Of a DNA stretch of 64,000 nt, positions 19,260-29,265 are shown in pieces. Numbering within the stretch: the stretch's first letter is position 1; each line of letters begins with the position of its first letter. Under the pieces are notes generated by a model. It made no database searches, had not been told where the DNA came from, and worked only from the letters and a program-made list of their open reading frames with translations. The stretch is taken from positions 30,961-94,960 of the forward strand of contig CACJRF010000005.1 of assembly GCA_902595755.1 (NCBI GenBank). Reading direction: 5' to 3'. Source of the stretch: an uncultured Alphaproteobacteria bacterium. Its GTDB lineage: Bacteria; Pseudomonadota; Alphaproteobacteria; Methylaequorales; Methylaequoraceae. Made by a program: the position numbers and the translations under genes.

Positions 19260-20526
19260 TATTTTCGCACGGGAAATAGTTGATAGTAGGGGTGTTCCTA
19301 CTGTTGAAGTTCAGATTAAACTTTCAACAATGGAGTCTGCTGTTGCGTCAGTTCCATCTGGAGCATCAACTGGTTCTTATGAAGCGTTTGAACTCAGAGA
19401 TAACAATAATAAAAAGTTTTTCTCTAAGGGTGTTCAGAATGCAGTAAATAATGTTAATACAGAAATAAGAGAAACCATTTTAGGTTTTGATTCGACTAAT
19501 CAAAAAGAGATTGATAATGCGCTGATTGAGCTCGATGGAACTAAAAATAAATCTAGACTAGGAGCAAATGCAATCTTAGCAACATCACTGGCCTGCGCAA
19601 GAGTATCTGCAAAATATCAAAAGTTACCTCTTTATAAATATATAGGGGGTATTCAAAATTACTTACCCACTCCTATGATGAATATAGTAAATGGTGGATG
19701 TCATGCAAATAATAGATTAGATTTCCAAGAATTTATGATTATTCCACTTGGTTTTAAAACTTTTAAAGATTCATTAAGATGCGGATGCGAGGTGTTTAAC
19801 GAACTTAAAAGTATTTTATCTAGTAAAAGTTTTTCAACTTCTGTTGGTGATGAAGGTGGTTTTGCACCAGATATAAAATCAAATAATGAATGTTTAGATT
19901 TAATATTAAAAGCAATTAATAAAGCTGGATACAAAGAGGGTAAAGATGTATATATTGGATTGGATGTTGCATCATCTGAATTTTATGAAAATAAAAAGTA
20001 TAAACTTGAAGGTGAAAATTTAGAACTAACTTCAGAAAGCCTTATTAAATATTACGAAAATTTAATAAATAATTATCCAATAATCTCTATCGAAGATGCA
20101 TTGGATGAAGGTGATTGGGAAGGATGGACAAACTTAACAAATGCTATTGGTAACAAATGTCAATTAGTTGGAGATGATTTGTTTGTGACTTCTGATAAAA
20201 GACTTCAGTTTGGAATAGATAAAAAAGCTGGGAATTCTATTCTTATTAAATTAAATCAAATCGGAACTTTATCTGAAACAATGGATACAATTAATTTGGC
20301 AAAAAAAAATAATTATAATACGATTATATCTCATAGATCTGGAGAAACAGAGGACACCTTTATTGCAGATCTATCTGTTGGAGTTTCATCAGGCCAAATT
20401 AAAGCCGGATCCTTATCAAGATCAGAAAGAATTTGTAAATATAACCAATTATTAAGAATTGAAGATTCAAATGAATATATTCCATTCTCAGGAAACGTTC
20501 CATTTTCCAAATATATAAATGCTTAA
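19243..20526 (+). CDS. eno: Enolase
   Basis: 427 residues, full length. Interconverts 2-phosphoglycerate and phosphoenolpyruvate, which is also the substrate of the neighbouring KdsA. Seen: [53 protein letters not shown] and [19 protein letters not shown]. The [19 protein letters not shown] segment is slightly unusual: most bacterial enolases have an HADN form here, although the His, Gln and Glu are kept. It overlaps ftsB by 8 bp. Confidence 0.97.
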   Translation: MSEISSIFAREIVDSRGVPTVEVQIKLSTMESAVASVPSGASTGSYEAFELRDNNNKKFFSKGVQNAVNNVNTEIRETILGFDSTNQKEIDNALIELDGTKNKSRLGANAILATSLACARVSAKYQKLPLYKYIGGIQNYLPTPMMNIVNGGCHANNRLDFQEFMIIPLGFKTFKDSLRCGCEVFNELKSILSSKSFSTSVGDEGGFAPDIKSNNECLDLILKAINKAGYKEGKDVYIGLDVASSEFYENKKYKLEGENLELTSESLIKYYENLINNYPIISIEDALDEGDWEGWTNLTNAIGNKCQLVGDDLFVTSDKRLQFGIDKKAGNSILIKLNQIGTLSETMDTINLAKKNNYNTIISHRSGETEDTFIADLSVGVSSGQIKAGSLSRSERICKYNQLLRIEDSNEYIPFSGNVPFSKYINA

Positions 20527-20806
20527 TAAAAAAAGATTTCTCCTCCCAATTTATTTAATTATTATGTGTTATTTATTTATAGAAATAATATTCAGTGAAA
20601 AGAGCATTTTTAAATTTGTTAATAATTCTGACCTAATAATAAAAAAATCAGATAATTTAAATAAAAAGAAACTTATTGAAAAAGAATTAAGTGACTTTTT
20701 GGAAAAATTTAAAAATAATAAAGAATCAAGAAAATTAATTGTTAAGGAGAAATTATTTTACAAAGAAAAAGATGAAAAAATAATAAGGTATAAAATTATT
20801 GACTGA
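20519..20806 (+). CDS. ftsB: Septum formation initiator FtsB/DivIC-like protein
   Basis: 95 residues. One N-terminal transmembrane helix (about 9-28, [17 protein letters not shown]) is followed by a charged helical segment (about 45-75) and the short ending [16 protein letters not shown], which resembles the ARE..Y..PGE..Y part of FtsB. Sequence evidence is weak because the protein is short and lysine-rich; the call depends on the size, topology and the eno-ftsB order found in many Proteobacteria. pdhA, which follows ftsB in many alphaproteobacteria, is absent here. Confidence 0.6.
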   Translation: MLNKKRFLLPIYLIIMCYLFIEIIFSEKSIFKFVNNSDLIIKKSDNLNKKKLIEKELSDFLEKFKNNKESRKLIVKEKLFYKEKDEKIIRYKIID

Positions 20807-21281
20807 GAATTTTAACACTTTCATGAATCAATGCCTTAACTGTACTGTTAATTATGCTAGCTCTACCTTTATTTTTAAATTTTTTTTCTATTATTTTAGA
20901 TTTTGCACCGACACCCACTCCAATATATACAGTGCCGACTTCAATATTATCATTGGATAAGTTTTGACTAGCATACCCAGTACATGATAATCTCAACCTT
21001 TTTTTTGAGCAAGTGAACTTTTGTATTTTTTTTAGCATAATATTTGCCATTTCAGTGCTAACTATACCATACTTTTTTATTACCTTATCTGCATTTAAAA
21101 ACCTACACTTAGAATCATTACTATAACAAACAATTGAAAAATCAAAAATTTCTGATGCACCTTCTTTTTTAACAAATGAATAAGCGACTTTCCCTCCAGT
21201 AAGAGATTCTGCGATACAAACTTTCATTTTTTTTTTTTTAAGAATACTTATTAATTTTTCTAGTTCATCAAAATTTTTCAT
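20796..21281 (-). CDS. CinA C-terminal domain / PncC-like amidohydrolase, altered loop
   Basis: 161 residues, the stand-alone CinA C-terminal domain. PncC removes the amide from nicotinamide mononucleotide in NAD recycling. Retained: nucleophile Ser26 in AESLTGG, Tyr53 and Lys58 in CYSNDSKCR, GIVSTEMAN and VGTVYIGVG. The glycine-rich GIAGPxGG loop of the family is replaced by TGYASQN (101-107), so activity or substrate may differ. Order ispDF-pgpA-this gene is typical of alphaproteobacteria. The 3' end overlaps the convergent ftsB by 11 bp. Confidence 0.8.
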   Translation of the reverse strand: MKNFDELEKLISILKKKKMKVCIAESLTGGKVAYSFVKKEGASEIFDFSIVCYSNDSKCRFLNADKVIKKYGIVSTEMANIMLKKIQKFTCSKKRLRLSCTGYASQNLSNDNIEVGTVYIGVGVGAKSKIIEKKFKNKGRASIINSTVKALIHESVKILSQ

Positions 21282-21720
21282 AATAAATAAAAAAAAATGT
21301 TGCTATGATTAAGCCAGCCACTAAGTCATCTAATAAAACACCATAAGAATTCTTCATGTTATCAAAATAACTTACAGGAAATGGTTTGAAAATATCTAAA
21401 ACTCTAAATCCAATAAACGCTAATATATAATCAAAAATTAGCTGATTGCAAAATACTAATGCAGTAGCTTGACCAATAAATTCATCAATAACAATAAATT
21501 TAGGATCTTTATTTTTTTCATATTTAATAATTTTTGAAATTATTATTAATGATATAAAAAAAATAATTAATATTAATAATAAAAAATAGTTTATTCCAAA
21601 ATTTTCTTTGAAAAACCAAATGGGAAATAGAATGATAAATGATGCAATTGTTCCTGGAAATAATGGGATATATCCTATCCCAAATCCTGAACATATAAAT
21701 TTATAGATTTTACGACTCAT
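21268..21720 (-). CDS. pgpA: Phosphatidylglycerophosphatase A
   Basis: 150 residues, polytopic inner-membrane enzyme. Dephosphorylates phosphatidylglycerol phosphate in phospholipid synthesis. Family motifs: GFGIGYIPLFPGTIAS at the start, IVIDEFIGQATAL in the middle, and FRVLDIFKPFPVSYFDN with the metal-binding LLDDLVAGL at the end. About four membrane segments. Overlaps ispDF by 11 bp and the PncC-like gene by 14 bp, so all three are one unit. Confidence 0.93.
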   Translation of the reverse strand: MSRKIYKFICSGFGIGYIPLFPGTIASFIILFPIWFFKENFGINYFLLLILIIFFISLIIISKIIKYEKNKDPKFIVIDEFIGQATALVFCNQLIFDYILAFIGFRVLDIFKPFPVSYFDNMKNSYGVLLDDLVAGLIIATFFFIYYEKF

Positions 21721-22867
21721 TTCTAGAAACTGTTATAACTGCATGGCATGCGATACCTTCTTCTCTTCCTAAAAAGCCAAGTTTTTCTGTTGTTGTAGCT
21801 TTAACATTAACATCTTGAGGTTCAATATTGAGTAGTGAAGAGATATTTTTTTTAAATTTAATTTTATATTTTGAAATTTTTGGTTTTTCGCAGATTAAAG
21901 TTATATCTATATTATTAATTTTATACCCATTTTCATCCATCAATTTTTTAGAGTATAAAAGGAAAATTTCTGAACTTTTATTTTTCCATTTTAAATCAGA
22001 AGGTGGAAAGTGTTCACCTATATCACCCTTTCCAATTGCTCCAAGTATTGCATCAGTTAATGCATGTAATCCTACATCTGCATCAGAATGACCTTTAAGT
22101 TTTTTATTGAATTGCATTTTTATACCAAAAAGTTTAATTGAATCACCATCTTCAAACTCATGAACATCAAATCCACTACCTACTTTAGTGACTTGGTTAT
22201 TTTTTCCTCCATCTATCATATTTGCCAGTTGTAAGTCATCTTTAGTTGTAATTTTAAAATTAACAGATTCACCCGCTATTTGATCAATTTTTATACCATC
22301 TTTTGATAAAATTATTGAATCATCTGTAAAATTTTTATTTTTATACTTTATGTGTGCATTTAAAATTTTATCAAATTTAAATGCTTGTGGAGTTTGAATC
22401 TTCTTTATATCTTCTCTTTTTATATCCTCATAAGTATTATTTTTAATCTTTCGTAATGAGTCGTTAACGTTAATAATAGGGATTACACAATCAAGTTTCT
22501 GTATTTTTTCTACAATATTTCTTATTAAAGAAATTCTTATTAAAGGCCTTGCAGCGTCATGGATCAAAACATTTTTTATATGGTACTTTTTACCCTCAAT
22601 CAATCCATTTAATACAGAATTCTGGCGTGTTTTACCCCCAATAACTATTTTAACAGATTTATTTTTTAAAACTTCTTTTGTTAGATCTAGAAATTCTAAA
22701 CTTGTTACAACTATAATTTTTGTAAATAAATTTGATTGTATAAATTTTTCAACAGATATTTCTAAAATATATTTATCATTTATTTTAAAAAATTGCTTTG
22801 GAAGCTTTCTGTCAAATCTCTTACCTAAACCTCCACTTAGAATTATTGCCAAATTATTTTGCGACAT
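21710..22867 (-). CDS. ispDF: Bifunctional IspD/IspF isoprenoid enzyme
   Basis: 385 residues, a fusion typical of alphaproteobacteria. IspD domain (about 1-225): IILSGGLGKRF with KLPKQFFKI, LIHDAARPLI and KIQTPQAFKFD; it makes CDP-methylerythritol. IspF domain (about 228-385): GSGFDVHEF (metal-binding Asp/His), KGHSDADVGLHALTDAILGA, GDIGEHFPPSD and TTEKLGFLGREEGIA; it cyclises to MEcPP. Divergent from the ypjD-like gene with 25 bp between starts. Both active sites look complete. Confidence 0.97.
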   Translation of the reverse strand: MSQNNLAIILSGGLGKRFDRKLPKQFFKINDKYILEISVEKFIQSNLFTKIIVVTSLEFLDLTKEVLKNKSVKIVIGGKTRQNSVLNGLIEGKKYHIKNVLIHDAARPLIRISLIRNIVEKIQKLDCVIPIINVNDSLRKIKNNTYEDIKREDIKKIQTPQAFKFDKILNAHIKYKNKNFTDDSIILSKDGIKIDQIAGESVNFKITTKDDLQLANMIDGGKNNQVTKVGSGFDVHEFEDGDSIKLFGIKMQFNKKLKGHSDADVGLHALTDAILGAIGKGDIGEHFPPSDLKWKNKSSEIFLLYSKKLMDENGYKINNIDITLICEKPKISKYKIKFKKNISSLLNIEPQDVNVKATTTEKLGFLGREEGIACHAVITVSRNES

Positions 22868-22892
22868 ATCACTTTGTAGTATAAAAAGAGTA

Positions 22893-23693
22893 ATGAATTA
22901 TTTATTTTTAGAGCTTATTACTCTTTTTTCTTTTTTATTATTTACACTAATTTCCTTTGATCATATAGAAAAAAAAGTAAATTTGAGAAAAATGACTTAT
23001 TTTTTAAGTTTTTTTCTCTTAGGAATAATAAACTTTTACCAATATTTTGTTTATCACAATTCTCAAAGTAATTATTTATCAGAAATAATTTCCTTATTAA
23101 TAATAATAATAATCTTAATATTTTTCTTTTTTTCAATATTTTCCTTTCAATTTTTAAGAGTCAGAGTGTTATTTATACCTTTTTTTTTAGTATTATTAAT
23201 ATTTAGAATTATAAGTCAAAACGTTCATTTAGACGATTCATCAAATACATTACAGCTCAATGATAATATATTAATCATTCATGTCATAAGTTCCTTAATA
23301 TCTTATTCATTTCTTACCATTAGTGCTGTGACTGCATTTTGTATATTTATACAAACCTATTATTTAAAAAAAATTAGCGTTAAGAATAGATTTATTTCTG
23401 CATTACCCTCAATAAATGAAAGTGAACTAATTACAATAATGTTGTTAAATTTAACTGTTTTACTTTTAACGATATCTTTGATCTCTGGTTTCTTTTATTT
23501 TAAATTAGATGCTTACAGCCAGAATTTTTTTTTAAATAACAAAATATTGATTAGTCTAATAGCGTTGTTATTAATTATAAGTATTCTAACCATCAAAAAA
23601 TTTGTTGGTCTGGCAGGACAAACAATTTTCAAGTTAATAATATTATCTTATTTTCTTATCAATTTTTCATACTTTGGTATAAAGTTTCTGTAA
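22893..23693 (+). CDS. ypjD: YpjD-like inner-membrane protein (CcsA/cytochrome c assembly family)
   Basis: 266 residues with about eight hydrophobic segments. The second half follows the YpjD/CcsA pattern: a conserved His in IIHVISSLISYSFLTISAVTA, LPSINESELI after a cytoplasmic loop, ISGFFYF, then KILISLIALLLIISIL and a C-terminal YFGIKFL. CcsA relatives bind or move haem; the role of YpjD itself is not settled. It lies between ispDF and dusB, 5 bp before dusB. The usual neighbour of ypjD in many bacteria (ffh) is not here. Confidence 0.75.
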   Translation: MNYLFLELITLFSFLLFTLISFDHIEKKVNLRKMTYFLSFFLLGIINFYQYFVYHNSQSNYLSEIISLLIIIIILIFFFFSIFSFQFLRVRVLFIPFFLVLLIFRIISQNVHLDDSSNTLQLNDNILIIHVISSLISYSFLTISAVTAFCIFIQTYYLKKISVKNRFISALPSINESELITIMLLNLTVLLLTISLISGFFYFKLDAYSQNFFLNNKILISLIALLLIISILTIKKFVGLAGQTIFKLIILSYFLINFSYFGIKFL

Positions 23694-23698
23694 TAAAA

Positions 23699-24643
23699 AT
23701 GAAAATAAGTAATTTAAAAATAAATTCGAATTTTTTCTTAGCCCCTATGTCTGGAATTAGTGATTTCCCATATAGGGAAGTTGTAAAAGAATTTAAACCT
23801 GGTCTAGTGTTTTCAGAAATGATTGCAAGCCGAGCTTTAATTGAAAAAAATAAAAAGACTCTTAAGATGATCAAAAAGGATACAAATGAAATTTCTGCGA
23901 CACAAATTGCTGGTTGTGATCCTGATATAATGGGAGAGGCAGCAAAAATATGTGAGGATAATGGCTCAGATTTAGTAGATATTAATATGGGATGTCCAGT
24001 AAAAAAAGTAGTAAATGGTTACGCAGGTTCTGCATTAATGAAAAATGAGGATTTGGCTTTAAAAATTATAAAAAAAGTAGTCAATTCTGTTAATATTCCA
24101 GTAACCTTGAAAATGAGAAAAGGTTGGGATGATGAATCACTCAATGCACCTTTTCTAGCCTTAAGGGCACAGGAATTAGGAATAAAAATGATAACTATTC
24201 ATGGTAGAACTAGATGTCAAATGTTCAAAGGTAAATCCGACTGGAAATTTGTCTCAAAGGTCAAATCTGCCACTGATATACCAGTTTTAGTTAATGGAGA
24301 TATAAAAGACTTTGATGACTATACTAAATCTATAAGTCTATCCAACGCAGATGGTGTAATGATAGGTCGTGGAACTTATGGCAAACCTTGGATTTTTGAA
24401 GAAATAAGAAATGCAATCGTTGGAAAAAAACACACCATTTCATCGAAAAAAAAAAAAGAAATTATTTTAAAACATTTAGATTTAAATCTTGATCATTATG
24501 GAATTAAAATAGGGTTAAAAAACTTTAGAAAACATTTAGGATGGTATTCAAAATCAATTCAAAACTCTAATGAGTTTAGATTTAAAGTAAATACGTGTAA
24601 TGAATTAAAGAATGTAAAAAAAATGATAAATGATTTTTTTTAG
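23699..24643 (+). CDS. dusB: tRNA-dihydrouridine synthase (DusB/NifR3)
   Basis: 314 residues, FMN-dependent TIM barrel plus C-terminal helical domain. Reduces uridine to dihydrouridine in tRNA D-loops. Motifs: FFLAPMSGISDFPYR, catalytic Cys in DINMGCPVKK, KMRKGWDD, ITIHGRTRCQMFKGKSDW, LVNGDI and MIGRGTYGKPWIF. Known as nifR3 because in alphaproteobacteria it precedes ntrB/ntrC, exactly as here (9 bp before ntrB). Confidence 0.96.
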   Translation: MKISNLKINSNFFLAPMSGISDFPYREVVKEFKPGLVFSEMIASRALIEKNKKTLKMIKKDTNEISATQIAGCDPDIMGEAAKICEDNGSDLVDINMGCPVKKVVNGYAGSALMKNEDLALKIIKKVVNSVNIPVTLKMRKGWDDESLNAPFLALRAQELGIKMITIHGRTRCQMFKGKSDWKFVSKVKSATDIPVLVNGDIKDFDDYTKSISLSNADGVMIGRGTYGKPWIFEEIRNAIVGKKHTISSKKKKEIILKHLDLNLDHYGIKIGLKNFRKHLGWYSKSIQNSNEFRFKVNTCNELKNVKKMINDFF

Positions 24644-24652
24644 TATCTAAAA

Positions 24653-25705
24653 ATGTCTGAAAAAATAAATGAAACATACTTTAAGAATTTATTTGAATTT
24701 TTTTCAGAACCCTTGATAATTATCAACAAATTTGACCTCAAAGTACTTTATTGTAATTCAGAATTTCAAAATTTAATAAGTATAAGTTCAAAATATATTC
24801 TTAACAATTCTTTAGAGGATATTTTCTCATTTGATATGTTTTTTTTGAGTAATATTAAAGAAATTTTAAATAAACAGAATAGTTTTATAATTAAGGACAG
24901 GATTAAATTAAAAGATTCTGAATATGAGGTTAAATGCATTTTTGATGATATACACCAAAAACTCATGACTTTATTTTTTCTTAGAGTTCCAAATGAAAAT
25001 AAAATTAATTTAGTAGATAAAAATATTACATTCTTAAATCATTCTTTAGCGATTCTAGGACATGAAATTAGTAATCCAATTACAACAATAAAAATAGCAA
25101 CAGATTTAATAAAAAAGGAAAAGAAATTAAATGACTTTGAACTTCTTGATATTATTAAAAAAGAGGCGGATAGGATTATTAATATTTTTGATAATTTTCA
25201 AGTTTTCAATAATAAAGTTGAAAACAAACAAAAAGAAAATATTCATGAAATTATAAGATATTCTCTAATAAAATTTAGTGACACAAAACGAAATTTAGAA
25301 ATCATAGAGCTTTTTGATCCTTCTTTACCTTTTTTAAATGTAAATAGAGATTCCTTAATTCAAGTTTTTGATAATATATTAAAGAATTGTTATGAATCAT
25401 CAAGTTTCACTTCCTCTTCTTTTATAAAAATAATTACTAGTTTTAAAGAAGGGGAAAGCGTCAAAATTCCAAATATCATTGAGAAAAAAAAGAATAATTA
25501 TTTGAATATTAAAATAATAGATAACGGTAAAGGAATAAATGAAGAAATTAAAGATAAACTTTTTTTCCCTTTTTATACAACCAAAAAAAAGGGTTCAGGA
25601 ATAGGATTGTTTATAGTAAAAAAAATAATTAATGACCACCAAGGAAATATAAGTATAAAATCAAAAAATGGTCTTACTGAAGTTGTAATCAATTTGCCAA
25701 TTTAA
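24653..25705 (+). CDS. ntrB: Nitrogen-regulation sensor histidine kinase NtrB
   Basis: 350 residues, soluble (no membrane segment). A PAS domain occupies about 10-115. The phosphoacceptor His is in ILGHEISNP near residue 140; the ATPase domain has FDNILKNCYESS (N box), IIDNGKGINEEI (G1) and KKKGSGIGLFIVKKII (G2). NtrB is controlled by PII and phosphorylates NtrC. Followed 7 bp later by ntrC. The H-box reads HEISNP where most NtrB have HEIKNP. More divergent overall than the NtrC, so the call leans partly on context. Confidence 0.9.
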   Translation: MSEKINETYFKNLFEFFSEPLIIINKFDLKVLYCNSEFQNLISISSKYILNNSLEDIFSFDMFFLSNIKEILNKQNSFIIKDRIKLKDSEYEVKCIFDDIHQKLMTLFFLRVPNENKINLVDKNITFLNHSLAILGHEISNPITTIKIATDLIKKEKKLNDFELLDIIKKEADRIINIFDNFQVFNNKVENKQKENIHEIIRYSLIKFSDTKRNLEIIELFDPSLPFLNVNRDSLIQVFDNILKNCYESSSFTSSSFIKIITSFKEGESVKIPNIIEKKKNNYLNIKIIDNGKGINEEIKDKLFFPFYTTKKKGSGIGLFIVKKIINDHQGNISIKSKNGLTEVVINLPI

Positions 25706-25712
25706 GGATATA

Positions 25713-27155
25713 ATGAATAAAAAGATATTAATAGTAGATGACGACTTTTCTTTAAGAACAGTAATGTTAAAGGCTCTTAGTTCAAAATCCGTTGATGTTA
25801 AAAGTGTTTCTTCAGTTTCTGAGGCATGGGTCCTTATATTAAAAGAAACTTTTGACTTGATTATTTGTGATGTTGTTTTACCTGATGGTGACGGTCTTGA
25901 ACTTGTTAAAAAAATAAAAGAAAAAAAAGAAAGTCAAAAAATAATTATTATTTCTGCACAAAATAATATAATTACAGCTATTAAAGCTGATGAATTAAAA
26001 GTTTTTGAATATCTTCCAAAACCAATTGATTTAAATGATCTTGTTATTTCGGTAAATCAGTCGCTTAAAGACAAAAGTTTTGATAAAAAATTTGACGTTG
26101 ATTTTGATGCTAATAAAAAATTACCTATGATTGGAAGTTCCTCTGTGATGCAAAATGTGTATAAAAATATCGCAAAAACAACAAAAACAAATTTTTCTGT
26201 ACTAATAACAGGGGAGTCTGGAACAGGGAAAGAAATTGTGGCTAAAACAATTCATAGTTTTAGTGCACGTTCAGATTCTCCATTTATTGTTATAAATATG
26301 GCATCTTTACCAAAAAATTTAATAGAAAGTGAATTATTTGGATATGAAAAAGGTGCTTTTACGGGAGCAGAAAAGCGAACGCTTGGTTTTTTTGAAAAAG
26401 CCTCTGGAGGTACATTATTTTTGGATGAGATAGGTGATATGCCATTTGATATTCAAGCAAGATTACTAAGAGTTCTTCAATTTGGTGAATTTTCAAGAGT
26501 AGGTGGGAGAGAACAAATTAAAATTGATGTCAGAATTATTTCAGCAACAAATAAAAATCTTATAAATTCAATTAATCAAGGGGAATTTAGAGAGGATTTA
26601 TATTATAGGCTAAATGTAATTAATATTGATTTACCAGCTTTAAGATTAAGAGAAGATGATGTTTTATCTCTCGGCAATCATTTTCTTTCAAAATATTCAA
26701 AAAATTCTAAAAATTTTGATGAAAGTGGGATTAATGCAATTAAGAATTATGATTGGCCAGGTAACATTCGTGAGTTAGAAAATTTTATAAAAAAAGTAAG
26801 CGTTTTATCTTCAGACAACATTATAGATGGTTACACTGTAGAAAACTATTTGAGTTACAGTTCTTATGATCAAAATAATTTAAACCCAAAAAAGAAAAAT
26901 AAAAAACAAAGTCTTAAAAATTATTTAGATGATTTTTTTGAAGAGTTTTTTAATTCGTTGGGAGATAATGAAGAAAATTTAAATTTACATGAAAAATTTC
27001 TAAATGAGTTCGAAAAGCCTATTATAATTAAAACCTTAAAATATTGTAATGGAAATCAAATAAAAGCTTCAAAAATGCTTGGTCTTAACAGAAATACATT
27101 AAGATCAAAAATGGTCAAACATAAAGTTCCAAATAAATTTGGTAAAAATGACTAA
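25713..27155 (+). CDS. ntrC: Sigma-54-dependent response regulator NtrC
   Basis: 480 residues. Receiver domain 1-120 with the phospho-acceptor Asp in [13 protein letters not shown]. The AAA+ domain (about 140-375) is intact: Walker A GESGTGKE, the sigma-54 contact loop as [14 protein letters not shown], Walker [12 protein letters not shown], and an [12 protein letters not shown] arginine-finger region. A Fis-type helix-turn-helix near the end reads [19 protein letters not shown]. An intact GAFTGA loop implies that the cell has RpoN. Expected to activate nitrogen-starvation genes. Confidence 0.96.
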   Translation: MNKKILIVDDDFSLRTVMLKALSSKSVDVKSVSSVSEAWVLILKETFDLIICDVVLPDGDGLELVKKIKEKKESQKIIIISAQNNIITAIKADELKVFEYLPKPIDLNDLVISVNQSLKDKSFDKKFDVDFDANKKLPMIGSSSVMQNVYKNIAKTTKTNFSVLITGESGTGKEIVAKTIHSFSARSDSPFIVINMASLPKNLIESELFGYEKGAFTGAEKRTLGFFEKASGGTLFLDEIGDMPFDIQARLLRVLQFGEFSRVGGREQIKIDVRIISATNKNLINSINQGEFREDLYYRLNVINIDLPALRLREDDVLSLGNHFLSKYSKNSKNFDESGINAIKNYDWPGNIRELENFIKKVSVLSSDNIIDGYTVENYLSYSSYDQNNLNPKKKNKKQSLKNYLDDFFEEFFNSLGDNEENLNLHEKFLNEFEKPIIIKTLKYCNGNQIKASKMLGLNRNTLRSKMVKHKVPNKFGKND

Positions 27156-29262
27156 ACAATTTTTTACTTCAATATCAAAATTTAATATTTCAAATATACT
27201 TTTTCTTTCAATTTTTACTTTATCCTTTGCAGTTAGTTTTTTAATTTTTATATCACTAATTGGAAATATTCCCAATCTTGAACAAGTTAAAAGTGTTTCC
27301 ACACTGATTCAAATTAATTATTTCTTTGTAATAATTTTAATTATTATCTCAATAAGAAATATCGTTAATATTTTTTATTCACAAAAACTTAAGTCTAAAT
27401 TTAAAATAAAAATAACTTCTCTTTTTATTTTCATAACTTTAATTCCAGCATTTTTAATTACAGTTTTTTCTTTTATCTTTTTTGATCAAGGCTTAAAAAT
27501 CTGGTTTAATGATAAAATTAAAAAGGTTGTAACTGGTTCAAAAGAAATATCAGAATCTTATTTTAATGAACACACAAGTAATATAAAAAATGACATATTA
27601 TTCATAAAAAATGAAATTAGTAATGAAAAAATAGTTTTTTTTACAGATAAAGATAGACTGACAGAATATATAGCTTATTTTGTTGAAATTAAAGGTTTAG
27701 ATGAAGCTATAGTGTTTGAGAGTTCAGGACAACTTCTTGCCAAAGTTGGAACTTTTTTAATAGAGTCTGAGTCTGCTCCACCTTTGTGGTCATTTATAAT
27801 AGCTGATGAAGGTAATATAGCAGTATTCCCTAATGAAGAAAATACAAAAGTAAGAGCCTTAATTAAACTTCAACGAGTTATTCCAACATATTTATATATT
27901 GGTAAAAATGTAGATTCTAATGTTCTATCAAGAGTTGAATCAGTTAATCTTACTGCAAAAGAATATTTTTCGCTTAATCAAAAACTTGATGATTTTCAAA
28001 AACAATTTAATGAATTATTTCTTGCAATAAATTTTTTAATGATCCTTTTATCAATCTGGTTTGGTCTTAGATTCTCAGGAAAATTAATTGAACCAATTAT
28101 GGAAATAATATCTGATTCCGAAAAAATTATTCAAAATGATTTCTCAGCTCGAATAAGAGTTTTCGAGGATAAAAATGAGTTTAATATTTTATCAAAGGTT
28201 TTAAATAAAATGCTAGACACACTAAACCATCAAAAAAATAAACTTTTTGAAGCTAATGAGACCATTAACTTGAGAAGAAAATTTACAGAAAAGATTATTA
28301 ATGAAGTAAGTACAGGTATTATTCATTTAGATACAAAAAATAGAGTGACCATTTGGAATAAGAAAAGTAAAGAAATTTTTAATTATGAAGATAAAAAAAC
28401 TTTTTTTGCTAAAAATAAAGATATAAAAAGTATAATAGAAAATTTTTATAAAGAAGAAAAACTAAATAAAGAGATTCAATTAAAGATAATAATCAAAAAC
28501 CAACTTAAAATAATAAATATAAAAATTTCAAAACTAAAGGAAAAAAATAAAACTAAAGGACTAATTTTGAGTATAGATGATGTAACTGAATTGGTCGAAG
28601 CGCAAAAACATGCAGCATGGTCAAATGTTGCAAGATACATTGCACACGAGATAAAAAATCCATTGACTCCAATTAAGTTATCAGCACAAAGGTTAGAAAA
28701 ATTTTTAATCAATAAAAACAATCAAAGTTTAAAGGACTGTACAGAAACTATAAAAAGGCAAGTTAATAATATTCAAAATTTAGTAACTGAATTCTCAAAT
28801 TTCGCTAGAATGCCGGATAGTAAATTTAAAAACCAAAGACTAAATGAGATCATTGAATCACAGATTAATTCACTTAAAATACTAGATGAAAATATTATCA
28901 TTGAGTACAATAATGATGTAAAGGATATGAAATTAAAATGTGATTATAACCAATTAAGTAGAGTTTTTTTGAATATTTTAAAGAATTCATATGAATCTCA
29001 AACGAAAAATAAAAAATTTATCTCAGTAAAAGTTACTGATGGCGTTGATTTTATAGATATTAATATAGAAGATAATGGTATCGGCTTCCCTGAAAACAGA
29101 GATAAACTATTTGAACCCTATATTACTAATAAAATTGATGGGACTGGTTTAGGTTTAGCAATTTGTAAAAAAATAATAGAGGATCATGGAGGTGAGATTT
29201 ATTTACTTAATAGTGATGATTTTGGTGGAGCAAGTGTAAGAATAAAGTTATACAAAGTGTAA
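27148..29262 (+). CDS. ntrY: Membrane sensor histidine kinase NtrY
   Basis: 704 residues from the ATG at 27148; a TTG at 27139 is in frame but less likely. Overlaps ntrC by 8 bp. Layout: three to four N-terminal membrane helices (about 15-110), an extracytoplasmic region, another membrane helix near 295, HAMP at about 315-365, PAS near 385-475, then HisKA with the phospho-His in YIAHEIKNPLTPIKLSAQR and ATPase motifs NILKNSYES, EDNGIGFPEN and GTGLGLAICKKII. Partner of NtrX, sensing an unknown envelope or redox signal. Confidence 0.93.
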   Translation: MTKQFFTSISKFNISNILFLSIFTLSFAVSFLIFISLIGNIPNLEQVKSVSTLIQINYFFVIILIIISIRNIVNIFYSQKLKSKFKIKITSLFIFITLIPAFLITVFSFIFFDQGLKIWFNDKIKKVVTGSKEISESYFNEHTSNIKNDILFIKNEISNEKIVFFTDKDRLTEYIAYFVEIKGLDEAIVFESSGQLLAKVGTFLIESESAPPLWSFIIADEGNIAVFPNEENTKVRALIKLQRVIPTYLYIGKNVDSNVLSRVESVNLTAKEYFSLNQKLDDFQKQFNELFLAINFLMILLSIWFGLRFSGKLIEPIMEIISDSEKIIQNDFSARIRVFEDKNEFNILSKVLNKMLDTLNHQKNKLFEANETINLRRKFTEKIINEVSTGIIHLDTKNRVTIWNKKSKEIFNYEDKKTFFAKNKDIKSIIENFYKEEKLNKEIQLKIIIKNQLKIINIKISKLKEKNKTKGLILSIDDVTELVEAQKHAAWSNVARYIAHEIKNPLTPIKLSAQRLEKFLINKNNQSLKDCTETIKRQVNNIQNLVTEFSNFARMPDSKFKNQRLNEIIESQINSLKILDENIIIEYNNDVKDMKLKCDYNQLSRVFLNILKNSYESQTKNKKFISVKVTDGVDFIDINIEDNGIGFPENRDKLFEPYITNKIDGTGLGLAICKKIIEDHGGEIYLLNSDDFGGASVRIKLYKV

Positions 29263-29265
29263 AAT

